A DNA stretch of 64,000 bases from UBA7672 sp038326205. Lineage in GTDB: Bacteria > Pseudomonadota > Alphaproteobacteria > Caulobacterales > Hyphomonadaceae. Position 1 is the first letter of the stretch. Every line of letters starts with the position of its first letter. Positions 26,876-33,855 of the stretch are shown here, one piece after another. Position numbers and translations under genes: made by a program. The stretch is from the NCBI GenBank assembly GCA_038326205.1, contig JBBQJV010000009.1, forward strand, positions 1 to 64,000, written 5' to 3'. The notes beneath the pieces are model-generated. The model worked only from the letters and a program-made list of their open reading frames with translations, searched no databases and was not told the origin of the DNA.

Positions 26876-27283
26876 ATGTCACAAAGCCCAGAGTTGCCCG
26901 ACTTCAACGCACTGATCCCGGACCTTTCGGCCTAGAAAAATGGCAAGGGCATTTCGCCAGAGGATTGGATCGGCGCGGAGGGCAATTTCCCACTGGCCGT
27001 CGGCTAAAGCCTGATCTTCTGGCCAAGCCTCTACCTGTTCGAGAATCATGTCCTCCGCGACGGCTTTTCGGTCGACAGTGTCCGTGCCTTCGAAAAGTCG
27101 ACCGGTAACAACCGCAAGACCATCGAGGCGGTGCTGGACCACATGTACATCGCTGACCTGCACGACACGGACGTCAAAGAGGACCAGTTTCTCTATCTCA
27201 GACGGGTACTCCGACAGATCCATCAGGCGCAACCGCGCGCGGATCTTCCGGACCGGCATTTCGAGGTCGTTTTCTACGACTAA
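26876..27283 (+). pseudogene. Decayed conserved-hypothetical gene with premature stops
   Basis: A 136-codon frame from ATG 26876 to TAA 27281 is interrupted by TAG at 26933-26935 and TAA at 27005-27007. Between and after the stops the sequence stays protein-like: GKGISPEDWIGAEGNFPLAV, SLIFWPSLYLFENHVLRDGF, then KTIEAVLDHMYIADLHDTD and DLPDRHFEVVFYD. Around the first stop, the +1 frame reads LEKWQG, so a one-base deletion and a nearby insertion probably created that stop, with a separate point mutation for the second. It is flanked by minus-strand genes. No family name can be given. Confidence 0.7.
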
Positions 27284-27360
27284 CCAAGTGAGCACCCGGC
27301 AGACTACCAGATGACATTCTAACAAGCCTGACGCGCATCTCGGCGAGAAGCGGAGTGCTG

Positions 27361-27798
27361 CTAGTCCAGCTTGCCGAACTGCGAGACGACCCGATCAAAG
27401 ATCTTCAGCGCAACCTGCGGCTTGCGCGCGATCAGGAGGCCCAAGCTGGAGACAACCACCAGCGCGGCGATGGGCCGTTCGGCGATGATCTTCTTGGTCA
27501 CTTCCATCGGCAATTCGAGCATGGCAAGCGCCATGGCGGTCGGATCGACTTCCTGATGCTCAGGCTGGGGCTCGTCCTTCTTCTTGCTCTTGGACTGAAG
27601 ACCGATCCATAGCGAGATCAACGCGGCGAACAGTAGTGCCCCGCCTGTCACCGCCAGCGCCGCGGGCCAGGTCAGCCACAACGACAGCTGCCAAGCAGCG
27701 GCGCCCGCAAGTGCGAACAAGCCAACAATCGCCAGCAGCCCAGCTATCACGCCGACAATGGCGACGTCCTTAACGCGGTCGAAGAATCTGTCGAACAC
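27361..27798 (-). CDS. Small membrane protein, YqjE/holin-like partner of DUF883
   Basis: Protein of 145 residues. Two hydrophobic helices (about 13-35, VAIVGVIAGLLAIVGLFALA; about 43-66) precede a Lys/Glu-rich loop (QSKSKKKDEPQPEHQEVDP) and a third short hydrophobic stretch (IAALVVVSSLGLLIA). It is just downstream of the DUF883 gene on the same strand, the pairing seen in elaB/yqjD-yqjE type clusters. Function not established; an envelope or stress role is inferred. Confidence 0.6.
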   Translation of the reverse strand: MFDRFFDRVKDVAIVGVIAGLLAIVGLFALAGAAAWQLSLWLTWPAALAVTGGALLFAALISLWIGLQSKSKKKDEPQPEHQEVDPTAMALAMLELPMEVTKKIIAERPIAALVVVSSLGLLIARKPQVALKIFDRVVSQFGKLD

Positions 27799-27824
27799 GA
27801 ATGCGTCCCCGTCGTCGGCGCCGC

Positions 27825-28127
27825 CTATTTGCGGCTCAGCGAGGCGATGATGTAGCCAGCCGCGAGAGCAATGCCGACGGCGGCCAGCGGATTTTCCTTG
27901 ACCTTGTCGGCGACGATTTCGCGGTATTCGATCGCCTTGTCGCCGGCGTCCGACGCAAGGCCGCGCCCCTTGTCGGCGGCGACCTTGGCCTGATGGGCGG
28001 CGAGCGAGCCGGTGTCCTTAAGGAGAGTGGCGAGGTCCTCGCGCAACGCCTTCATATCGGCTTTGAGCGTGTCGAAATCGGTCTTGCCCGGCGTGCCGTT
28101 GCCGGACGTGCTTGAGGGTGTGGACAT
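27825..28127 (-). CDS. DUF883 (ElaB/YqjD-like) family protein
   Basis: Protein of 100 residues from ATG 28127 with GGGAG upstream. A Ser/Gly-rich start is followed by a long amphipathic helix (TLKADMKALREDLATLLKDT through DKAIEYREIVADKVKENP) and a single C-terminal membrane helix NPLAAVGIALAAGYIIASLS with RK at the end. In E. coli, members are C-tail-anchored proteins reported to bind stationary-phase ribosomes. Cotranscription with the next membrane protein is likely (26-base gap). Confidence 0.82.
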   Translation of the reverse strand: MSTPSSTSGNGTPGKTDFDTLKADMKALREDLATLLKDTGSLAAHQAKVAADKGRGLASDAGDKAIEYREIVADKVKENPLAAVGIALAAGYIIASLSRK

Positions 28128-28427
28128 GGAGATCTCCCGGGGCATCTGAGATTGAACAGCCTAAACGACTGAACCTCATATAAGGTTGCGAACGCTCACG
28201 AATATGGCAAGCATCGTTAATCCTTGAAAACCATGCACGATCAAGGCCGCCCAGCCTCTTCGCGCGTGAGGCGATTTTGTTTGAAGTTATTGCTGTCGTC
28301 CCGGTCGCAGCGACGCAGTCGCGGAGAGCCAGGACCCACTTCTGAGCCCTCGGGCCTGATAAATAGGTCTCGGATAGTCGCTATGCGCCGTCCACGATGG
28401 CAATCCGGTTGCGGATGAAGCGAAGAA

Positions 28428-29483
28428 CTATTCCGCCGCGACCTGCTTCTTTATTTTGTCGAACTGGCCCCACACGCCTTCCGCGCCGTGCCATTCGCCG
28501 CCCGTTGCGCCCTTGGAATACTCGGTCGCGCGCTGCTCGAAGAAGTTGGCGTGCTCGACCCCGTTGAGGATCTCCGACAGCCACGGAATCGGGTGCTCCT
28601 TCACGCCATAGATCGCTGGCAGCTTGAGCTGCCCGAGGCGCCAGTCGGCGATGTAGCGGATGTAGTTCTTGATGTCCTGCGCCGTCATACCCTGCACCGG
28701 ACCCATCGAGAAGGCGAGATCGATGAACGCGTCCTCCATCCGGACGACCGTGCGGCAGCACTCGATAATGTCGTTCTTCACCTCGTCCGTCAGCGCGCCC
28801 GTCTCGGCCGCCAGCGTGTGGAACACCCGGATCATGCCCTCGCAGTGCAGGCTCTCGTCCCGCACCGACCACGACACGATCTGCCCCATACCCTTCATCT
28901 TGTTGAAGCGCGGGAAGTTCATCAGCATCGCGAAAGAGGCAAACAGCTGCAGCCCTTCGGTGAAAGCGCCGAACATCGCCACGGTCCGCAGAATGTCGGC
29001 ATCCGTCTCGACACCGAACTGCTGCATGTAGTCGTGCTTGTCCTTCATCTCCTTGTACTCGGTGAAGGCCGAGAACTCCGAGTCCGGCATGCCGATCGTC
29101 TCAAGCAGCAGCGCATAGGCCGCGATGTGGATCGTCTCCATGTTGGAGAACGAGGCTAGCATCATCTTGATCTCGGTCGGGCGGAAAACGCGGGCGTAGC
29201 GCTCCATGTAGTTGTCGTTCACTTCCACGTCCGACTGCGTGAAGAAGCGGAAGATCTGCGTCAGCAGCGCGCGCTCTGAATCATTCAGCTTGGCCGCCCA
29301 GTCCTTGCAGTCCTCGCCCAGCGGTACCTCTTCCGGCATCCAGTGGATCTGCTGCTGGCGTTTCCAGAAGTCGTAGGCCCACGGATAGCGGAACGGCTTG
29401 TAGGAGTGCGACGAGGTCAGAATACCCGCCCGCGCAGCCGCAGGAGCAGTTGAAATTGCGAGTGTTTTGCCAACGTCAGTCAT
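28428..29483 (-). CDS. nrdB: Class I ribonucleotide reductase small subunit NrdB
   Basis: Protein of 351 residues from ATG 29483 with GGAG upstream. It holds the dimetal centre and radical for reduction of ribonucleotides to deoxyribonucleotides. Visible ligands and radical site are E116 and H119 in FSNMETIHIAAY, with Tyr123 at the spacing of the E. coli radical Tyr, then a later E/H pair in VRDESLHCEG. There is no ATP-cone at the N-terminus. The C-terminal tail GQFDKIKKQVAAE would dock on NrdA. It is preceded by two NrdR-box-like sites. nrdA lies 4.4 kb away on the same strand. Confidence 0.94.
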   Translation of the reverse strand: MTDVGKTLAISTAPAAARAGILTSSHSYKPFRYPWAYDFWKRQQQIHWMPEEVPLGEDCKDWAAKLNDSERALLTQIFRFFTQSDVEVNDNYMERYARVFRPTEIKMMLASFSNMETIHIAAYALLLETIGMPDSEFSAFTEYKEMKDKHDYMQQFGVETDADILRTVAMFGAFTEGLQLFASFAMLMNFPRFNKMKGMGQIVSWSVRDESLHCEGMIRVFHTLAAETGALTDEVKNDIIECCRTVVRMEDAFIDLAFSMGPVQGMTAQDIKNYIRYIADWRLGQLKLPAIYGVKEHPIPWLSEILNGVEHANFFEQRATEYSKGATGGEWHGAEGVWGQFDKIKKQVAAE

Positions 29484-29515
29484 CAGAATCTCCAGCCATC
29501 CCCGAGAGGAGCTGA

Positions 29516-29564
29516 GCACTATATCTAGGAGCTCCGCGCCATCGCAACCACTATACCTTGATAA
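29516..29564 (-). promoter_or_regulatory. Tandem NrdR-box-like sites upstream of nrdB
   Basis: Box 1 is gcactatatctaggag at 29516-29531 and box 2 is ccactataccttgata at 29548-29563. The shared core cactata starts at 29517 and 29549, exactly 32 bases apart, or about three helical turns. The NrdR repressor of ribonucleotide reductase operons is known to bind pairs of such sites (ACACWATATAKWGTGT-like) at 31-32 base spacing. Box 2 is more degenerate on its right half. Confidence 0.75.
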
Positions 29565-29715
29565 GAAGGTTAATTTTCCCTTGACTTATCGCCGGCCGGG
29601 CGAGTCTCCCACAACTCTTTCCCCGCGCCAGTCCTGACATCCGCAACATCCACAACGAAATGGTCGCGGCCCAGGCGAACCATGCGTATGCTCGTCTCAA
29701 AATCGGGAGAGAAAC

Positions 29716-30774
29716 ATGGCCGCCCTTGCAAAGCCTCTGATTCTGGCGACGCTGATCGCCGTCTCCGCCGGCCCTGCCCTTTTCGGTACGGCAATCGCGC
29801 AGTCCTCCGCCAGCGCCGCCAAGCCCAGCTTCGACGGCGTCTGGACCAACGCCTCCGGCACCCGCCTCGAGCGCCCGGCGTCTTACTCCCAGCTCGCCGT
29901 CTCCAAGGCCGACGCCGAAGCGGTCACCTCCGCCACGATGGAACGCAACGCCGCCGCCAACGCGCCTAGCGATCTCAAGCAAGGCGCCTTCAAAGACGCC
30001 AACAGCGGCGCCGGCTACAACGCCTTCTGGACCGATCCGGGCATCGGCCTGATGACCGTTCGCGGCGAGGCGCGCTCCTCCTTCATCGTCGAACCCGCAA
30101 ACGGCAAGATCCCGTTCCGCGACCGCGCGAAAAGCCTCGCCCTCCCCATCCGCGAAGGCGTCGAATACCGCTCTGGCGAAGGCGCCTATGAAGGCCCCGA
30201 AGACCTGCCCCTGCGCGAGCGTTGCCTGATCGCACAAAGCGATGGCGGCGGCCCGGTCATGCTAAGCGGGCTTTACAACAACAACTACGAATTCCATCTC
30301 ACGTCGGACTATCTCGTCATCCTCGTCGAGATGGTTCACGACGCGCGCATCATTCCGATCTACGCCTCGGCCGATACCGCCCGCTCCGCGCACAAGCCCG
30401 CCGTCATCACGCCATGGCTCGGCGATGGTGTCGCGTGGTGGGAAGGCGACACACTCGTCTCCGAAACCCGCAACGTGAACCCGATTCAGACCTCGCGCAC
30501 GCAGACGCCGCTGTCACCCGAAGGCACGGTCACCGAACGCTTCACCCGCATCGCGCCCGACGAACTGCTCTATCAGTTCACCGTCAACGATCCGGGCCAC
30601 TACACCACCGCCTGGTCCGGCGAGTACGCGTTCAAACCCGGCAAGGGCAATGTCTACGAATACGCCTGCCACGAAGGCAATTACGCCATGGACGGCATCC
30701 TCGGGGGCGCCCGCCTGAAAGAAGCCGCCGACATGAAGCAAACCAGCGCCAAAGCCCGCACCCGCTCGCGCTGA
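29716..30774 (+). CDS. Exported conserved protein of unknown function
   Basis: Protein of 352 residues with a signal peptide (MAALAKPLILATLIAVSAGP, cleavage near GTAIAQSSA). The mature part has PSFDGVWTNASGTRLERPAS, PEDLPLRERCLIAQSDGGGP, SGLYNNNYEFHLTSDYLVIL, VEMVHDARIIPIY and WLGDGVAWWEGDTLVSETRN. This set of motifs recurs in a large uncharacterised family of secreted proteins in Proteobacteria and Acidobacteria, as I remember it. A cyclase or lipocalin-like beta fold is suggested by the C-terminal strands. It is divergent from nrdB and may share its control region. Confidence 0.65.
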   Translation: MAALAKPLILATLIAVSAGPALFGTAIAQSSASAAKPSFDGVWTNASGTRLERPASYSQLAVSKADAEAVTSATMERNAAANAPSDLKQGAFKDANSGAGYNAFWTDPGIGLMTVRGEARSSFIVEPANGKIPFRDRAKSLALPIREGVEYRSGEGAYEGPEDLPLRERCLIAQSDGGGPVMLSGLYNNNYEFHLTSDYLVILVEMVHDARIIPIYASADTARSAHKPAVITPWLGDGVAWWEGDTLVSETRNVNPIQTSRTQTPLSPEGTVTERFTRIAPDELLYQFTVNDPGHYTTAWSGEYAFKPGKGNVYEYACHEGNYAMDGILGGARLKEAADMKQTSAKARTRSR

Positions 30775-30788
30775 TCCCTAACTGGACA

Positions 30789-30806
30789 CGGACCCTCTCG
30801 GGTCCG
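30789..30806 (+). terminator. Short intrinsic terminator-like hairpin
   Basis: Stem cggaccc / gggtccg with loop tctc, followed by ctttccc. It lies 15 bases after the stop of the exported protein gene. The T-tract is short, so its efficiency is uncertain. Confidence 0.5.
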
Positions 30807-30930
30807 CTTTCCCGGCGGCCCGTCTGCCGAAGCTCGAAGAGCGCTGGCAGAAGGCCGGGATCCAGTCTTCGCAATTCGAGTTGCGTCAATCATCCGATCA
30901 CTAGCCGGTCGCGGCAGTCGAGAGCTATGG

Positions 30931-31374
30931 ATGGCGCAGGTCTTTTCCGAGCAGGCGTTGCCGCCAGATATCCTCCAACGCGCGTCGCTGGCGGGCAATG
31001 AATATGCGTGGCGCGTTCAAGACATTCCCGCTGTCATTGCCGCCGCGCGTGCAGCGAATTTAATCAGCGTCAGCGGCCAACTTCAGTTCAGACTGCCGGA
31101 CGGCGGGACTTGTGAGTGTTACTGGGTTGACGTCGATACTTACAAATCAGTGGATGAGGCGCTGACGTGGACCGAACGCGTGAGCCGCACTGCGGAGGTC
31201 GCTTTGCTCGACTTCGAGGTGCTTCAGCAACGTTTCGACTTCATCGCTTACGGGCGCGTTGACTTCGCATCATACCTGGACGCGCTCGTTGCTCATGGGC
31301 ACGATCCTGCCAATTCTATGTGCTTTCTTTGGTCCGTGCTGAGTGAAGCGGCTGAGAAAGCCATAAAGGTCTAA
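30931..31374 (+). CDS. Hypothetical protein
   Basis: Protein of 147 residues from ATG 30931. Mixed alpha/beta sequence with no signal peptide or membrane span: IPAVIAAARAANLISVSGQL, QFRLPDGGTCECYWVDVDTY, FDFIAYGRVDFASYLDALVA. The Cys pair TCEC and a Trp/Asp-rich centre are the only notable features. It sits alone between the exported protein gene and the decayed rpsU region. I do not recognise the family. Confidence 0.55.
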   Translation: MAQVFSEQALPPDILQRASLAGNEYAWRVQDIPAVIAAARAANLISVSGQLQFRLPDGGTCECYWVDVDTYKSVDEALTWTERVSRTAEVALLDFEVLQQRFDFIAYGRVDFASYLDALVAHGHDPANSMCFLWSVLSEAAEKAIKV

Positions 31375-31417
31375 AGGCGCTTCCGGCGAGATGCTGCCGT
31401 TCGAGGAGAGAAAACTT

Positions 31418-31543
31418 ATGGAGCACGCCGCCCACCTCCGGCCTGTTGGTGAGGAAGCCTTAACGCAGCGTGAGCATGCGGCGTGGGAGAGGCCCGAACG
31501 CCGCGTATCTACGTTGTCGGAGCTATCGTCGTGGCGGCCATGA
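31418..31543 (+). pseudogene. Frameshifted small membrane-protein ORF
   Basis: ATG 31418 with GAGGAG 10 bases upstream opens a 41-codon frame (MEHAAHLRPVGEEALTQREH then AAWERPERR). The next frame continues with a good membrane helix, IYVVGAIVVAAMIALVARVF, out to about 31580. A one-base shift near 31500 would join a soluble N-terminus to a single membrane span. The 3' side then runs into the antisense rpsU gene. Tentative: could be chance. Confidence 0.3.
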
Positions 31544-31584
31544 TCGCTCTCGTCGCGCGGGTATTCATGCAGCCGCCCATCCGG

Positions 31585-31818
31585 CTAGGTCCGGGTGGAG
31601 ACCGGCTTCGGGAGGAGGCCTTCGCGCTGGGCGCGTTTGCGGGCCAGTTTGCGAGCCCGGCGGACGGCCTCGCCCTTTCGACGAGCCTTGGCCTCGGACG
31701 GCTTCTCGAAGGCAGTGCGGGCCTTCATTTCCCGGAAGACGCCCTCGCGTTGCATCTTCTTCTTGAGCGCCTTCAACGCTTGATCGACGTTGTTGTCACG
31801 GACCACGATAACTACGAT
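31585..31818 (-). CDS. rpsU: 30S ribosomal protein bS21 copy with no standard start codon at the expected site
   Basis: The frame encodes clear bS21: VVRDNNVDQALKALKKKMQR, EGVFREMKARTAFEKPSEAK and AVRRARKLARKRAQREGLLP. Aligned to usual alphaproteobacterial starts (M-V-Q-I-I-V-R-D), the Met position falls on ATC at 31816-31818, with GGAGAG (31825-31830) ideally 6 bases upstream. The nearest standard in-frame start is GTG at 31804-31806, leaving MVRDNN and losing about four N-terminal residues; its distance from GGAGAG is about 18 bases. Either a rare ATC start, a leaderless or shifted GTG start, or a decaying second copy. It lies in a degraded region between nrdB and nrdA. Confidence 0.8.
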   Translation of the reverse strand: MVVIVVRDNNVDQALKALKKKMQREGVFREMKARTAFEKPSEAKARRKGEAVRRARKLARKRAQREGLLPKPVSTRT

Positions 31819-32195
31819 TTGAAACTCTCCATCGCTGCCCCGGCTATGGTTTAGCCACACCGAGTTGCGCGTTCCCGATATCATGGAACATCCGTACTGC
31901 CTATCCTTCCCGCGCGACGGCGGCCGGCGACCGGCGGGCAAGGACATGGAGGCGCAGACATGCTGACAGTCTAGCCATCGCATCGGCAGCTTCAAAACAG
32001 GTCGCCCTGCGGGGGCGGCGGGGTTTCCTCGCCCTTCTTTTGCTTAATCGGCCGAAGGACTGCTTCTGTTTGGATGGCGTAACGGGCGGTGCTCGAACCT
32101 CGGGTAGTCGAGGCAAGGGCGGTCGTCCCTCAGATTGATTGTGGTTACGGCGTCAAGGCGTAGGGCCTCGCGCGAAGCATCAACGAGGATCGACC

Positions 32196-32636
32196 ATGGA
32201 TCAGTATGCCGGCATCGACGTCACTCTGGAAGCCTCCCAGGTTTGCGTTGTGGAAGAGCAGGGCAGGATTTTGAAGGGGGCTAAGGTTTCGAGCGAACCC
32301 GAGGCGCTGATCGCCTGGTTCGCCGGCTTAGATGCGCCGGCGCCGTTTGACAGGCATCGCCAGCCTCGCGGGCCTGGCTCCCCAGATCCAGCAGAGTGGC
32401 CTCAATGCCGGGCGCGCTCATATCCAGGGCGGTAGGCCGTGTGTGCTCGCGGCCCTCTAAATATGGCCGCGCTCTCCGCCGCTCGATCCGAAGCTGGGTT
32501 CAGATCCGACTACCGCGCCATGCGCGCTGCAGGCAAACCCGCCAAGGTCGCCCTCATCGCAATCGCCAGAAAAATCGTCGTCGCCGCAAACGTAATGCTC
32601 AAAAACGACCAACCATGGACGACACCAACCCGTTGA
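32196..32636 (+). mobile_element. IS110-family transposase remnant
   Basis: The 5' part encodes the N-terminus of an IS110 (DEDD) transposase: MDQYAGIDVTLEASQVCVVE, SSEPEALIAWFAGL. At about 32340 it jumps directly to the transposase C-terminus in another frame (GLAPQIQQSGLNAGRAHIQG, GGRPCVLAAL), then after a small shift near 32455-32463 to MAALSAARSEAGF, AAGKPAKVALIAIARKIVVA. About 200-250 middle residues, with most of the catalytic DEDD and Ser region, are deleted. No terminal repeats are expected for IS110 and none are seen. Confidence 0.85.
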
Positions 32637-32772
32637 CACCAACACAGTCGCCAGACCTTCGGCCCAAACCTCAGCAATGGGGGCTGGGTTCCGGCTCTAC
32701 GCGCTGCGCACTTCGGCCGGAATGACAGTGACGATAATTCGATCGTGCTCCCACGCACCCCAAATCCAAAAA

Positions 32773-32805
32773 CACAAAGGCCGCCCCTGAAGGACGGCCT
32801 TTGCA
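32773..32805 (-). terminator. Intrinsic terminator after the beta-barrel gene
   Basis: Arms caaaggccg (32775-32783) and cggcctttg (32795-32803) enclose cccctgaagga. On the minus strand the hairpin is followed by TGTTTTTGG. It lies 24 bases past the stop of the 32829-33581 gene. Confidence 0.75.
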
Positions 32806-32828
32806 TAAATCAGACGTTTGTCTTTCGC

Positions 32829-33581
32829 CTAGTACTTCAGCGTGTAGCTGGCCGCCGCGAACTGCTCGCGCATTTTCACGTCCTGATCGCCGGCGATGTC
32901 GTTGTAGCGCAGCTTGCGTTCGACGAGGCCGAAGGAGAACTGTCCGCCCTCACCTGTCGACCAGGCCACACCCACCTGCAGGTCGCCCACCGTCGCCTGA
33001 TCTCGCAGGGTCGCGCCATCGATGGCGGTCTGGTCAGCAACGTTCCAGACCAGCGCTTCGTTGTCGGCGCCCACAAAGAAGTACCACGACGGCGCAGCCG
33101 TCTTCTTGCCGCGCATATCACGGTCGACGAGGTTCGCGCCCACGCGGAACTCGGCACCCGTGCGGGCCACATTGTTGCCGGCGCGGTTGCGTTCGATCTG
33201 TGCGCGCGGTGTGAAGGACAGGTCGAGGCCGAGCCCGGTCGACTCGCCCGAAGCCGCGAATGAAATTTCACCGCCGAACCGGTCGCCCTTCATGCCGCGA
33301 ACCGGCATCGGGGTCGCGAGGTCAAGCGCCTCGAACCGCGCGGCAGCCAGCGGGTTCGACATGTTGTTCGGGCTGAAATCATTACCCACGCGACGCGGCG
33401 GGCCGAAGCTTGGCGCGGTTGGTTGCAGGATGATGATGTCGTCGGTCGTCTCGGTCGATACAAACGACTGAGCGCCGTCCACCGGACCAATTTGCATGAC
33501 GATCGTTGCGGTGTCAGCCGGCGGGGTCGCGCAACCGAGGCACGACATGACGACGACGCTACCAGCTAGGCTTGCAATCAT
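32829..33581 (-). CDS. Predicted outer-membrane beta-barrel protein, LpxR/DUF2219-like
   Basis: Protein of 250 residues with an N-terminal signal containing lipobox-like CLGCATPP. The second half is a string of amphipathic strands: RFGGEISFAASGESTGLGLD, FTPRAQIERNRAGNNVARTG, PSWYFFVGADNEALVWNV, VGDLQVGVAWSTGEGGQFSF and a last strand ending ASYTLKY with a terminal aromatic residue, as in outer-membrane barrels. Content recalls the C-terminal half of lipid-A-modifying LpxR-family proteins, but the catalytic residues could not be placed. Monocistronic, with its own terminator. Confidence 0.55.
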   Translation of the reverse strand: MIASLAGSVVVMSCLGCATPPADTATIVMQIGPVDGAQSFVSTETTDDIIILQPTAPSFGPPRRVGNDFSPNNMSNPLAAARFEALDLATPMPVRGMKGDRFGGEISFAASGESTGLGLDLSFTPRAQIERNRAGNNVARTGAEFRVGANLVDRDMRGKKTAAPSWYFFVGADNEALVWNVADQTAIDGATLRDQATVGDLQVGVAWSTGEGGQFSFGLVERKLRYNDIAGDQDVKMREQFAAASYTLKY

Positions 33582-33768
33582 TTTAACTGCTCGTCCCAGA
33601 CCTATGTGAACCGAAAGGGTGTACCCACCTCATTGCCAAACATTTAACGCGTTTGCCCGAATTGCGTTCCTACCCGGTCCAACGGATGTTCTAGTTGAGG
33701 GGTAAAGATATCCCAAAAAGGCCATGCCCACAACTGCCGGGCAATGTACTTCCGCGCTCGTAACACGC

Positions 33769-33796
33769 AAAAAGGCGACCCTTTTCGGGGGCCGCC
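33769..33796 (-). terminator. Intrinsic terminator after nrdA
   Basis: On the minus strand GGCGGCCC and GGGTCGCC pair around CCGAAAA, followed by TTTTT (aaaaa at 33769-33773). It is about 60 bases downstream of the nrdA stop. Confidence 0.75.
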
Positions 33797-33855
33797 CTGT
33801 TGATTGTACAGGTTTCACCCGTCTTGCCGCCTGGGTCACCCGCCCCTCGAAATGC

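Noticed and set aside
26879..27325. Antisense open frame of 148 codons on the minus strand.
   Set aside because: It is the complement of the decayed plus-strand gene, whose protein-like segments are more convincing; the minus frame lacks a ribosome-binding site and recognisable motifs.
31483..31854. Plus-strand open frame of 123 codons over rpsU.
   Set aside because: Beyond the first 30 codons it is simply the antisense of bS21, whose protein sequence is unmistakable.
31992..32120. Minus-strand 43-codon frame ending in QGDLF with a Lys/Pro-rich tail.
   Set aside because: It has an upstream in-frame stop and no start codon; could be the 3' scrap of a lost gene, but nothing identifies it.
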